A stretch of DNA of 44,627 nucleotides from Pseudomonadota bacterium (GTDB lineage: Bacteria; Bdellovibrionota_B; Oligoflexia; Oligoflexales; CAIYRB01): positions 1 through 44,627 of the forward strand of contig JAPLFY010000118.1 in the NCBI GenBank assembly GCA_026390435.1. The letters are read 5' to 3'. The position numbers were made by a program, and so were the translations under genes. The notes below the pieces were generated by a model. The model was given only the letters and a program-made list of their open reading frames with translations. It ran no database searches and was not told the origin of the DNA. This document shows, one piece after another, positions 16,060 through 24,907 of this stretch (its first letter is position 1; the number at the start of each line of letters is the position of its first letter).

Positions 16060-16974
16060 CTACTGACCTTCGGCCGCAACCGGGGTCACCGAACGCCAGC
16101 GCTTATAAGTCCAAGTCCACTGCTCTGGATAGGCACGAATGATATCGCTGATGGCTTCGGCACACAGGGCCGTGACGGCCGTCTCGTCTTTTTGCCCGTG
16201 CAGCGCTGGCAGCAGAGTGCGGCTAAGTAAACGGTAACGCCCCACCCCTTCACGCACGCAAAAAATAGCAATCACTGGGCAGTCAGCCCGAATGGCCATC
16301 GCCGCTGGTCCGCTCACAAACTCTGTCGGCAGGCCGAGAAATGGAACGCTTGGACCTTGCCGCCCTTCCGGCTTCTGATCCATCACAAAACCGAGTGATT
16401 CATGGCGCTTAAGTGCGCCAAGCATATCTCGCAGCAAAGTCTTACGATCGGTCCACAGCACATGCACTTGCATGCACTCGCGCAACTGCGCCAAAAATAG
16501 AGTCAAAAAACGGCGCTTTGCCGGTTTGGCTAATACATGCAAGGGCCGCTTAGCCGCTTTTTGCGCGTAGTAGGCACAAAGTTCCCAGCTACCCAGATGC
16601 GCAGTGATCATGATGTGACCACGCCCAGCCGCCTCGGCACTAGCAACTCTGTCTGCCAACTCATCGAACCCAAGAAGTTCGACAAGATCTGGCTTCCGGA
16701 TCAGGCGCATAGTCTCGAGCGCGATCAACAACTGCTGCTTAAATACTTGGCGCGAGAACAGTTGGGCAAAATAACTGTGGGCGGGAAGCCCGTAGATACG
16801 GCGCACATTCTCACTAAGTTGCCGCCGGTCACGCCCGGCCGCCAGGCGCACTAGCGGAGCCAGCACTCCAGAGAGGCCAGACAACGCCCATAGCGGCATA
16901 GCTGCTAAAACTCGCCACATGCAGGTGAGCAACCATGCTAAAAAACGGTCTACTAAAAGGTCCACTAAGACCAA
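16060..16974 (-). CDS. LpxL/HtrB-type lysophospholipid or lipid A acyltransferase
   Basis: 304 residues of the LpxL/HtrB family, inner-membrane enzymes that add secondary acyl chains to lipid A or related lipids. The catalytic H126-x4-E131 is in 'TAHLGSWEL'. The 'DQKPEGRQGPSVPFLG' block and C-terminal 'PEQWTWTYKRWR' are also diagnostic. An N-terminal hydrophobic anchor is present. The longest frame begins with TTG at 16974, close to GGGAGA; an ATG at 16920 would delete most of the first hydrophobic residues. It starts 21 bp after lipA and is probably co-transcribed with it. Confidence 0.88.
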   Translation of the reverse strand: MVLVDLLVDRFLAWLLTCMWRVLAAMPLWALSGLSGVLAPLVRLAAGRDRRQLSENVRRIYGLPAHSYFAQLFSRQVFKQQLLIALETMRLIRKPDLVELLGFDELADRVASAEAAGRGHIMITAHLGSWELCAYYAQKAAKRPLHVLAKPAKRRFLTLFLAQLRECMQVHVLWTDRKTLLRDMLGALKRHESLGFVMDQKPEGRQGPSVPFLGLPTEFVSGPAAMAIRADCPVIAIFCVREGVGRYRLLSRTLLPALHGQKDETAVTALCAEAISDIIRAYPEQWTWTYKRWRSVTPVAAEGQ

Positions 16975-16994
16975 ATCTCCCGGGGTAAACCGCG

Positions 16995-17915
16995 TTAAGT
17001 TGACTCTACGGCCGCGGCGAAATATTCCGCAGCACGGTACGAACTGCGAACTAGCGGACCCGATACCACGGAAAGAAAGCCCATCGCCTTTGCCTTTGCC
17101 GCCACCGCGTCAAACTCCTCGGGCGTCACCCAACGTTTGATACTGAGATGTTGTTTCGTCGGCCGCATGTACTGACCGATGGTGACAAATTCTACACCGT
17201 ACTCGCGCATATCAGCCAGAGCTGCCTCGACCTCGTCTAGAGTCTCGCCTAGCCCAAGCATTAAAGCGCTCTTTGTGTACACGCGATAATCAGCTAATTC
17301 ACGCACGCGCCGCAGTACCGCGAGTGACTGGCGGTAACTGGCACGAGCATCGCGAACGCGTGGTGTTAAGCGTTCCACAGTTTCCAAATTATGAGCAAAT
17401 ACTTCGGGACGCGCAGCCAAAAGCGTCTGCAGCGATGTATCTGAAGCCGCAAAATCGCCGGCCAGAATTTCGAGTTTGATCTCTGGATTCACCTCACGCA
17501 CACGCGTAATCACGCGCCCCACGTGAGCCGCGCCCCCGTCCGGCAAATCATCACGATCAACCATGGTAATGACGGCATATTTAAGCCCCATCACTTTTGC
17601 GGATTCTGCCGTCTGGTCAGGTTCATGTGGGTCTAACCAGCCCTGCGGATCACCCGTCTTAACGTTGCAGAAACGGCAGGCTCTAGTGCAGGTATCGCCG
17701 AGTACCATGAAGGTCGCTGTACCCTGACTCCAACACTGGCTGATATTGGGGCATTTAGCCTCTTCGCATACCGTAAAAAGCTTACGTTCGCGCAGGTCAC
17801 GCTTGATTTGAAAGTAGGTACCGCCCGTGGGTATCTCTGTCTTTAGCCACGCGGGTTTACCAACATGCAACGGCTTCGGTGCCGCTGGGTCACTGCCTGA
17901 GTCAGTGGTCGTCAT
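16995..17915 (-). CDS. lipA: Lipoyl synthase
   Basis: A radical-SAM enzyme that inserts two sulfurs into octanoyl groups on lipoyl domains. Both clusters are visible. The auxiliary cluster uses C50, C55 and C61 in 'CEEAKCPNISQCW'. The radical-SAM cluster uses C76, C80 and C83 in 'DTCTRACRFCNV'. The family-specific C-terminal Arg-Ser-Ser motif ('RSSYRAAEYF') is present. 306 residues is the standard length. No lipB is adjacent. It lies directly upstream of the acyltransferase on the same strand. Confidence 0.97.
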   Translation of the reverse strand: MTTTDSGSDPAAPKPLHVGKPAWLKTEIPTGGTYFQIKRDLRERKLFTVCEEAKCPNISQCWSQGTATFMVLGDTCTRACRFCNVKTGDPQGWLDPHEPDQTAESAKVMGLKYAVITMVDRDDLPDGGAAHVGRVITRVREVNPEIKLEILAGDFAASDTSLQTLLAARPEVFAHNLETVERLTPRVRDARASYRQSLAVLRRVRELADYRVYTKSALMLGLGETLDEVEAALADMREYGVEFVTIGQYMRPTKQHLSIKRWVTPEEFDAVAAKAKAMGFLSVVSGPLVRSSYRAAEYFAAAVEST

Positions 17916-18157
17916 AATGATGAGGCTTTCTCGTCTAGCTAATTTAACTGTATGGGCGGGTACTTAGCGGGAGTGAACCGGCACTTACCCCAGCCGCGCA
18001 AACTGCCTAAAGCCTAGCGTGATTCGGCGGCAGCGTCTAGCGCCTGTTGTAGGCTCCGTGAGTGGATCGTTCCAAAAGCATTAAGCCACTATAAGTATTA
18101 GATTAATAAGCATATGCAGCGGAGCGATTTTGCTTCGCCCACAAACTAGCCGGTAGT

Positions 18158-19318
18158 TCACAAGGGATAAGCTGACAGAAAAACACCTACGAGCGGATCG
18201 GAAAGGCGGTAGCCCTTACCCGCTTCCCATTCAAGAAACCCGCTTTTAACGAGACGAGCCACGATCTTTTGCACCGCTGAAAGCACTGGCTTCACCGCGG
18301 TAAGAAAATCCTTGGCACCCAGTTGCTGGACGTAACGTCGCCGAGCAATCTCTGCGATCACGGATCGCTCCGTCAAAGAAAAATGAACCATCTGATACCG
18401 CAGCGACTGCTCCTTAGATTGGATCAAACGCTGCAAGCATGACTTCATCGCAGTCTCGTCGATCTCAGCCGGAACCTGTAAGTCATGGCAAAGGGCAAAA
18501 CCAAACTCACAGACACTATTCGGCACCTCACACACCAGTTCGCATAATGCGGCTAATGCTTGTTTGTGAATCCTGCGCCCATACGGGCTGAGGCGCTCAT
18601 TAAAGTAGGGTAGCCAAGTATCAACGGGAATAGGCCCAAGGGTCATTTCGTCGCCAAAGCCAAAAAATGGAGATCCGCTGCGTGCGAACATTTCAGTCAG
18701 TAGGGCTCGTTTTGAACCTAACATCAACATCGGCAGGCCAGGCATTTTTTGCAGAGCCGCACGGAGGATGGCCTCAGCCTCCTTCACGAAATGAATGTCC
18801 TGAAACTCGTCCATGATCAGTAGGACTGGCCGGTCTTTGTGCATCCGCTTAATGGCATCAAGACACTCTTGAACCAACTGGACTGGCGCGATGGAGCGCC
18901 CAAAATCTCCGCTTGTACCTTTAAGGCTCACGGATGGAGTTCCAGAGATCGGATCGACATCGACCACGAGTGAAAGGTTTTTCAAATACCCCATCACAGA
19001 CTCCAAAAAACCACGAACAGCCATACGTTCGCTGATGGCTCGCGCGGTCGCTAGCCGCAATCGATCGGCCAGTGAAGCTAGGGAAGATACATCCATGAAG
19101 TCGGCGTTAATAACTAACGAGCGCTTGTGCTCCGCCAAATATTTTGTTGCCGCGTAATGCACCAGGGAGGATTTGCCGTACCGCCTGGGCGCGTAGAGGA
19201 CGACGCGCTGTTTTCGCTCAATCAGGACTTGGAGGCCTTTAAGTTCTGCCTTTCTGCCGCATAAGTTGGTAGGGTCTAAAACCGTATCATAATGAAATTC
19301 TTTGTGTTTTTTATTCAC
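18158..19318 (-). CDS. AAA ATPase with C-terminal winged helix (archaeal-ATPase/STAND-like)
   Basis: 386 residues from a GTG at 19318. It has an N-terminal 'NLCGRKAELKGL' box, Walker A 'APRRYGKSS' (K49) and Walker B 'LLIMDEFQDI'. A helical lid and a winged-helix-like C-terminus ('LVKSGFLEWEAGKGYRLSDP') follow. This is the ATP_2/archaeal-ATPase layout, a broad group of mobile, often lineage-specific ATPases related to Orc1/Cdc6 and STAND proteins. Members may act in DNA binding, defence or regulation. No nuclease or effector gene lies next to it, so no role can be assigned. Confidence 0.8.
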   Translation of the reverse strand: MNKKHKEFHYDTVLDPTNLCGRKAELKGLQVLIERKQRVVLYAPRRYGKSSLVHYAATKYLAEHKRSLVINADFMDVSSLASLADRLRLATARAISERMAVRGFLESVMGYLKNLSLVVDVDPISGTPSVSLKGTSGDFGRSIAPVQLVQECLDAIKRMHKDRPVLLIMDEFQDIHFVKEAEAILRAALQKMPGLPMLMLGSKRALLTEMFARSGSPFFGFGDEMTLGPIPVDTWLPYFNERLSPYGRRIHKQALAALCELVCEVPNSVCEFGFALCHDLQVPAEIDETAMKSCLQRLIQSKEQSLRYQMVHFSLTERSVIAEIARRRYVQQLGAKDFLTAVKPVLSAVQKIVARLVKSGFLEWEAGKGYRLSDPLVGVFLSAYPL

Positions 19319-19445
19319 TCTGCGCCACCTTTGCTTGCACCTCTTTTAGAGTACCACTTTTAGAGGTAGTGACCAAGGTCAAGGCTACCGACTAATCACT
19401 GCTCCCCATACTTTCCCAGTGCCAACGTCACCTTCCCCACCTAGC

Positions 19446-19467
19446 CCACGCTGCAGCGTGGTTTTTT
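19446..19467 (+). terminator. Intrinsic terminator with no plus-strand gene upstream
   Basis: A perfect hairpin (CCACGC-TGCA-GCGTGG) is followed by six Ts on the plus strand. The nearest plus-strand coding gene upstream ends more than 16 kb away. It therefore probably ends a short RNA starting in 19320-19440, or read-through transcription antisense to the ATPase gene. Confidence 0.7.
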
Positions 19468-19602
19468 AATTATTAATTATTTCAGTTTGTTATGGGAGAA
19501 GCTTGGGCAGCCTTTGCGGGCATTTGAAGACTCCCTATAGCCAGAGTAAAAAAAACCGAATACACCATTGCGGCCTACGTACCAGCCAGGAGTCCCCCAA
19601 TT

Positions 19603-20904
19603 ATGACACCCACTAACCAGCCGATTAACTTGCCTGGGCGTATGCTCGATGCGTGGCGGGACGCCGTGTTGGCACTGGCAAAATTTCCCCGTGGGACAAA
19701 GCGCAAAGACACGCCGCCCGAAGCATTGCTCGGCACCGCTCTGCGCCAAGAGACCGGGGCGATCATCGACCTCTGGGAATCCTTCACTAAAGAACGCCAG
19801 CAAGTCAGCCGCGGCATGCTTGGCAGCGCGCAGCAGACAGTGGCCTACTTGCTCGGATTTCATCTCGTCAACGCAGCGAGAGCAAGACTACTACTGAAGC
19901 GCCTTAGCGATCGGCATCACGTGCAAGCTTGGATTAAAGACATTGCGCGCAAACACACTCCGGCGACAGCGGCACCGGTCACTGAAGGCGAGGCCGAGGC
20001 CGAGACCAAAGCTGAAACTAAAAGCGAAGCTAAAAACGAATCTGGAGTGAAACAGCAACCTCTCGTCACTTGGTATGATCTGGGTTGCGGTACTGGTGCA
20101 GTGGCACACGCAGTCAGTGATTTCCTCCTGACGGCCGGCCTGCCACCTTCGGCTTTGCAGATGCGCCTCTACGACACCAGCAGCAGTCTTTTGGAAGCCG
20201 CGAGTTTGGTGCTTAACCAAGCCGCTTGCGGTGCCAGTATCAAAACACACCGCGTTGGTTTGGAGCGTTTAGACTCCAGCATGGTCCCTCTTGCACCTGC
20301 AGGTACGATGCATGGTTTTTCGCTAGGCTATGTCTGGAACGAACTAGAAAAAAATCCCGTGGCCAAGACCCGCGTCCTCAAACTTTTGCGCGATCAGGTT
20401 CAGGGCTCCACCCTAGTGCTGCTGCTTGAACCCGCTTCGCAGACCTTCGCCCGCTCGGCCATGGAGCTACGCGATGAGATGGTAAAGATGGGCTATCTGC
20501 CGCTGTATCCTTGCCTCGCTCCTACGCCATGCCCGATGCTCAACCTCAGCCGTGACTGGTGCTATAGCGAGGCCACCTGGCAGCAACCTAAAATCATGCA
20601 GACCTTGGATAAGTCGCTAGGCATCAGCCGCACGCATTTAAGCGGAACAATGATGGCCTTCGCCAGCAAGGATCTAGCTAAGTCCTGGCGCGCTGAAAAG
20701 ACCGACGCCGTCATCGTCGGCCGCCCTGAACGGATCCAACCGCACCTACTTAAAGTGAAAGACCGGCCGAAAGAAAAACCAGCAACTACTTTCGAATATT
20801 TACTTTGTACTGGCAGCGAGCTGAAGAAATTTTCTCCGACAACGGCAGAGGGCGCTCCGCTGCAACGAGGCCTACCCTTCGTACCCATGGGGTCGGGCAC
20901 TTAA
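19603..20904 (+). CDS. Rsm22-family methyltransferase-like protein (METTL17-like)
   Basis: 433 residues. The SAM-binding motif is 'YDLGCGTGAVAHAVSDFL'. The family-specific Cys motif 'CLAPTPCPM' with 'DWC' follows, and a fourth Cys lies in 'LLCTGSEL' near the C-terminus. In mitochondrial METTL17/Rsm22 such cysteines bind a 4Fe-4S cluster, and the protein assists small-subunit ribosome assembly. A charged Glu/Ala/Lys insert (about residues 126-147) looks like a low-complexity expansion. The last residues (PMGSGT) are encoded by a REP-like 14-mer shared with other sites in the window. The original C-terminus was therefore probably altered by that element. Confidence 0.8.
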   Translation: MTPTNQPINLPGRMLDAWRDAVLALAKFPRGTKRKDTPPEALLGTALRQETGAIIDLWESFTKERQQVSRGMLGSAQQTVAYLLGFHLVNAARARLLLKRLSDRHHVQAWIKDIARKHTPATAAPVTEGEAEAETKAETKSEAKNESGVKQQPLVTWYDLGCGTGAVAHAVSDFLLTAGLPPSALQMRLYDTSSSLLEAASLVLNQAACGASIKTHRVGLERLDSSMVPLAPAGTMHGFSLGYVWNELEKNPVAKTRVLKLLRDQVQGSTLVLLLEPASQTFARSAMELRDEMVKMGYLPLYPCLAPTPCPMLNLSRDWCYSEATWQQPKIMQTLDKSLGISRTHLSGTMMAFASKDLAKSWRAEKTDAVIVGRPERIQPHLLKVKDRPKEKPATTFEYLLCTGSELKKFSPTTAEGAPLQRGLPFVPMGSGT

Positions 20905-20986
20905 GCTAAGTTACTGAAATCCTGTAGCCTGCGATCATTCAGATATATCTAATGATTCAAGTTGATTGTCCGAGGTGCCCGACCCC
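20889..20986. repeat. REP-like inverted pair between convergent genes
   Basis: GGGGTCGGGCACTT (20889-20902) faces AGGTGCCCGACCCC (20973-20986), a one-mismatch inverted copy, with 70 bp between them. The left arm forms the end of the Rsm22-like coding sequence and the right arm lies in the end of the pseudouridine synthase gene. The same 14-mer (GGGGTCRGGCACTT) is found at 34815-34828 and as a second inverted pair at 41777-41880. Placement at gene ends in inverted pairs is typical of REP elements mobilised by RAYT-type transposases. No such transposase is in the window. Confidence 0.8.
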
Positions 20987-21955
20987 ATGCGCGAGATTGA
21001 GGTCCACGGCTAGACCAGCTTGCTTCATAAATGCCTCAAAACGCGGCGGCATTGACGCCGTCAGTTGTAGGTCCTCTGCGCCCTCGGCTGGAGGAAAGCT
21101 CAAAGCATAGGCATGAAGAAAGTGATGCAGGCTCGCCAACTCAGCCAATTCCTGCGGCAGAGTTGCGCGGGAGGCTGCTGTGTAGCGCTTGTCTCCAATA
21201 ATTGGCAGGCCGTTTATCTGCAAATGCACGCGAATCTGATGGCTACGTCCCGTTTCGGGATAGCAAGCGACCAGACTAATCCCAAGATCTTTATTCTGAC
21301 TGAGTACGCGGAAGTGAGTGACGGCACTGCGTCCGCCCGCACGCACGACTTTGACATCACCGGTGCGTTTATCTATCTCGCTAAGATACGCTCGCTCAGT
21401 AAACGCTTTTTCTTTAGATAGACCATAACATAGCGCCAGATAGGTCTTCTTGACGGTACGCTCGCGAAACTGATCCGTAAGCCAGGTCGCGCGCGTCTTA
21501 CTCGTCGCCACTAAAATGACACCGGATGTTTCTTTGTCTAAACGGTGCACTAGCGTAAACGCAGTGCGAGGCCGCCCCATTGTCTTGAACAAAGCTTCAA
21601 CGCTAGGCACTACATGAAGCACCGACTGATCTTTCGTCGCCTGCGACGGTAGCCCCGGCGGCTTATTGATCGCAACGATACCCTTCCCTTCAAAAATCAG
21701 GGATTCGGGAGTTAGTGGCGGCTCCTCAGCACGGATTTTCTTGAGAGTGACTTCACTGTACTCAACGCGCACTTTGTCACCGCGACACACCTGCCGTGAG
21801 GCAACGCGCACTCGCTTACGATTGACATAAACGCCGCCGATATCGATCACCTGGCGGATTTTCCGCCGCGACAGACCGAGTTCGGCGGCCACTAAAAAGA
21901 CGTCTAGGCGCGCGCCGCTGTGCGGGGCGCCTACCGTCAGGTCGTACGTTTTCAT
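20957..21955 (-). CDS. RluA-family pseudouridine synthase
   Basis: 332 residues: an N-terminal S4 RNA-binding domain ('GARLDVFLVAAELGLSRRKI', 'VYVNRKRVRVASRQV') and an RluA-type catalytic domain with 'HRLDKETSGVILVAT' (catalytic D140). Members convert specific uridines in 23S rRNA or tRNA; the exact target cannot be assigned. It starts 1 nt after the stop of the aldolase gene (TAA-T-ATG), so the two form an operon. The C-terminal residues overlap a REP-like motif (20973-20986), suggesting the tail was changed by insertion of that element. Confidence 0.9.
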   Translation of the reverse strand: MKTYDLTVGAPHSGARLDVFLVAAELGLSRRKIRQVIDIGGVYVNRKRVRVASRQVCRGDKVRVEYSEVTLKKIRAEEPPLTPESLIFEGKGIVAINKPPGLPSQATKDQSVLHVVPSVEALFKTMGRPRTAFTLVHRLDKETSGVILVATSKTRATWLTDQFRERTVKKTYLALCYGLSKEKAFTERAYLSEIDKRTGDVKVVRAGGRSAVTHFRVLSQNKDLGISLVACYPETGRSHQIRVHLQINGLPIIGDKRYTAASRATLPQELAELASLHHFLHAYALSFPPAEGAEDLQLTASMPPRFEAFMKQAGLAVDLNLAHGVGHLGQST

Positions 21956-21956
21956 A

Positions 21957-23024
21957 TTACTTGTTTGTATTCACGCAGTTTAATTCACGGAATGCCTGCT
22001 CTAGACGCAGCGAGAATTCCTGCTCGCCAGCTCGCAGCCACATGCGTGGATCGTAGTATTTCTTGTTGGGTTTTTCGTCGCCTTCGGGATTACCGATTTG
22101 GGCCTGAAGATAAGCCTTCTTCTCGGTGGTGTACTTGCGCACGCCGTCCCAAAAAGCCCACTGCAGGTCGGTGTCGATGTTCATTTTGATCACACCGTAA
22201 GAGAGGGCCTCTTTGATTTCCGCAGCGGTCGAACCCGAACCACCGTGGAAGACAAAATCCACTGGCTTCGGGCCGGTGCCCAGTTCTTTTGCCACATAAT
22301 CCTGAGAATTTTTCAGAATCACTGGTGTTAGCTGGACATTACCTGGTTTGTAGACACCGTGGACGTTGCCAAAAGATGCTGCCACAGTGAAGTGACTGCA
22401 GACCTTGGATAGTTCACTGTATGCGTAGCATACGTCTTGGGGCTGCGTGTAAAGGCGCGAGCTATCGACACCGGAGTTATCGACGCCGTCCTCTTCCCCG
22501 CCGGTCACGCCCAGCTCGATCTCAATCGAAGTGCCGATCTTGTGCATACGACGTAGGTAGGTGACGCAGGTCGCGATGTTCTCACTGAGACTGTCCTCGG
22601 AAAGATCGAGCATGTGTGAGCTGAACAGCGGCTTGCCGTGTTGCTTGTAGAACTTTTCACCCGCATCCAAAAGTCCGTCAATCCAGGGCAGCAGTTTACG
22701 CGCTGCGTGGTCGGTGTGCAAGACCACGGTAACACCGTAGAGCTCAGCAAGTAGGTGCACATGATGCGCAGCCGCTACGGCTCCCGCGATCGCCGCTTGC
22801 TGATTTTCGTTCGAAAGTGCCTTGCCGGCATAAAACTGTCCGCCACCGTGCGAAATCTGAATCACCACTGGCGACTGCAGACGCGCTGCCGTTTCCATGC
22901 AGGCGTTCACTGTATCGGTAGAAGTGACATTCGCTGCCGGTAGCGCGAATTGCTGATTTTTTGCGTGTTGATAGAGGGCCTTAAGATCGTCGCCGAAGAT
23001 GACGCCTTTTTTGAATTTAGACAC
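21957..23024 (-). CDS. fbaA: Class II fructose-bisphosphate aldolase (class IIA type)
   Basis: A zinc-dependent aldolase that splits fructose-1,6-bisphosphate in glycolysis and makes it in gluconeogenesis. Recognisable blocks are 'ALPAANVTSTDTVNACMETA', 'VVLHTDHAARKLLPW', 'EIELGVTGGEEDGVDN', 'AASFGNVHGVYKPG' and 'FVFHGGSGSTAAEI', which include the zinc-ligand His/Glu positions. The frame extends upstream to 23108, but GTG at 23024 with AGGAGAGG upstream gives 355 residues, close to the 359 of E. coli FbaA, and begins 'SKFKKGVIFGDD', the usual family start. It is co-transcribed with the pseudouridine synthase. Confidence 0.95.
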   Translation of the reverse strand: MSKFKKGVIFGDDLKALYQHAKNQQFALPAANVTSTDTVNACMETAARLQSPVVIQISHGGGQFYAGKALSNENQQAAIAGAVAAAHHVHLLAELYGVTVVLHTDHAARKLLPWIDGLLDAGEKFYKQHGKPLFSSHMLDLSEDSLSENIATCVTYLRRMHKIGTSIEIELGVTGGEEDGVDNSGVDSSRLYTQPQDVCYAYSELSKVCSHFTVAASFGNVHGVYKPGNVQLTPVILKNSQDYVAKELGTGPKPVDFVFHGGSGSTAAEIKEALSYGVIKMNIDTDLQWAFWDGVRKYTTEKKAYLQAQIGNPEGDEKPNKKYYDPRMWLRAGEQEFSLRLEQAFRELNCVNTNK

Positions 23025-23169
23025 GATGGAAGCACCTCTCCTGAAGTTAGCTGATAGAAATCCAGGTATTTTAACCGGGCACCGGCAGATTATTGCAGCA
23101 GGTCCCATTCGCCAATGGTTTTTACAATGTAACGCTATTGACCAAGGACCAGCCGATGGCTAAAATCAA

Positions 23170-23202
23170 CAACATAATGATTTTATTGTATTTTTTATGT
23201 TG
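23170..23202. promoter_or_regulatory. Inverted repeat upstream of the cellulase gene (possible operator)
   Basis: 8-bp arms CAACATAA (23170-23177) and TTATGTTG (23195-23202) are separated by 17 very AT-rich bases. They lie about 100 bp upstream of the cellulase start, where a regulator could bind. The aldolase gene is divergent from this point. It could also be chance in AT-rich DNA. Confidence 0.3.
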
Positions 23203-23299
23203 AGTGAGCTGGCATTATGATTGCACATAGTTATCAGTATCGATTTTTTTGCCCCCGGTTCACGACCTCAGCATCTGTGACGGATCAGGAGAAGCGTGC

Positions 23300-24859
23300 A
23301 TGTCCTATAGCCAAGCCAAAACCATATTAGGGCTTTCCCTAATCGCGGGAAGTCTCCTGAACTGCCGGCCTACCCAAAGTAGCATCGTGGCGGGCGCGAG
23401 CAGCGGTGCTTCTGTTGCTGCCATTGTTAACGGCTTTTTGGTCGATAAAAATGCCCAGTCTAGACGCGAGGCGGAAAATCTCCGCGCTCAAGGCAGCAGC
23501 GATGCGCGTTATATGGAGTTGGTAGCTAATAACACCGTTGGAGTTTGGTACGGTGCTTGGAGTGGAGATATTCGGAGTGCCGTGCAAGCGCATGCCAGCA
23601 ACGCTCTCGCGTTAGGCGCCACAGCCGTGATGGTCGTCTATAACATCCCCAACCGTGACTGCGGCAGCTACTCTGGTGGCGGTATTCCGGCAGGCCAGTA
23701 TCGAAGCTGGATCTCGCAATTTGCTGCCGGCATCGGCAACGCCAAGGCCATGATCATCTTGGAGCCAGACGCTCTTACCCTGACTGATTGCCTTGGTCCT
23801 CAGCAACGCACCGAACGTAACGACTTACTGCAATTTGCCGTCAGTCAGTTCAAACAAAATGCCGTCAACGCTAAGGTCTACATCGACGCCGGCCACCCAA
23901 ATTGGCTAAGTGTGAGCGATGTCGCCTCGCGCCTAAAACAAGCCGGCATCGCCCAGGCTGATGGCTTCGCACTGAACACCAGCAATTATTATGACAACAG
24001 CAGCAACATCAGCTACGGCCAGCAAATAGCAGCGATGGTGCAGAAAAACTTTGTCATCGACACCAGCCGCAACGGCAAAGGATCCCTTGGTGATGACCAG
24101 TGGTGCAATCCACCTGGCCGCGGCCTAGGCACGGCACCTACCACGAAAACTAATGCCAAAGGCGTCGACGCATTTGTTTGGATCAAAACTCCTGGTGAGT
24201 CAGATGGCAGTTGCGCTGGAGGTCCAGCCGCGGGCCAATTCTGGAGCCAAAGGGCGATTGAGCTGGCCAGGAACGCAAGTATGAATGCGCCGACACCGTC
24301 GCAAACGACCACTCAACAGACACAAGAGCCAGCTCAGCAACAGACACAGCAACCAGTGGCGTCAGCTCCGACACCAACGCAGCAAGCGCAACCGCCTACT
24401 TCGAATCCAACTAACGTCCCAAACCCGTGGTTTATCCCGACTCCGTCAGCGCCGCGGGTACCAGCGCTACCAGTCGGACCAGCAGTGCCGACCCAATCGC
24501 CAAGCTCAGTGCCTTCATTTCCACCTAATTCGTTACAGAAAACTACCGAAATCAACGGTAGCGAGCTAAAAGTCGATATAAAAGTGAAATCAACCTGGCA
24601 GGGTGGCTACTGTGCCGACCTAATTATCAGCAACCCGGGCAGCCAAGCCGTGAGCACCTGGACTTTAGTTTTGAATCTAAACTCAGCCACTATGACCCAA
24701 CAATGGAACATGGTGCCCAGTTATGGATCTGGCACAGTGACACTCAAACCAGCCGCAAGTTGGAATATGAATATTCCGGCCGGTGGCAGTGTTGATATGC
24801 AGGGATTTTGCGCTGACAGTAGCGGTTCACAGTTGAGCGTCGCGTCGATTAGCGGTTAA
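23300..24859 (+). CDS. GH6 cellulase lipoprotein with C-terminal CBM2
   Basis: 519 residues from an ATG with AGGAGA at good spacing; longer in-frame starts lack a ribosome site. The signal has lipobox L-L-N-C22, so the enzyme is lipid-anchored. The GH6 domain (about residues 60-330) contains 'YNIPNRDCGSYSGG' (catalytic acid D120), 'IILEPDALTL' (D157), 'YIDAGHPNWL', 'NPPGRGLG' and 'WIKTPGESDG' (E300, D302). GH6 enzymes cut beta-1,4-glucan with inversion. A Gln/Thr/Pro linker (about 332-415) leads to a CBM2-like cellulose-binding domain with conserved Trp residues and a Cys pair. Endoglucanase versus cellobiohydrolase cannot be decided by eye. Confidence 0.9.
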   Translation: MSYSQAKTILGLSLIAGSLLNCRPTQSSIVAGASSGASVAAIVNGFLVDKNAQSRREAENLRAQGSSDARYMELVANNTVGVWYGAWSGDIRSAVQAHASNALALGATAVMVVYNIPNRDCGSYSGGGIPAGQYRSWISQFAAGIGNAKAMIILEPDALTLTDCLGPQQRTERNDLLQFAVSQFKQNAVNAKVYIDAGHPNWLSVSDVASRLKQAGIAQADGFALNTSNYYDNSSNISYGQQIAAMVQKNFVIDTSRNGKGSLGDDQWCNPPGRGLGTAPTTKTNAKGVDAFVWIKTPGESDGSCAGGPAAGQFWSQRAIELARNASMNAPTPSQTTTQQTQEPAQQQTQQPVASAPTPTQQAQPPTSNPTNVPNPWFIPTPSAPRVPALPVGPAVPTQSPSSVPSFPPNSLQKTTEINGSELKVDIKVKSTWQGGYCADLIISNPGSQAVSTWTLVLNLNSATMTQQWNMVPSYGSGTVTLKPAASWNMNIPAGGSVDMQGFCADSSGSQLSVASISG

Positions 24860-24907
24860 GAAGTACTACCGAGATGATGACGAGTCCTTGTGTGGAGATG
24901 CAGCTAA

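Noticed and set aside
18158-19318. AAA ATPase as part of an anti-phage defence system
   Set aside because: No nuclease, effector, transmembrane or reverse-transcriptase gene is adjacent; both neighbours are housekeeping-type genes.
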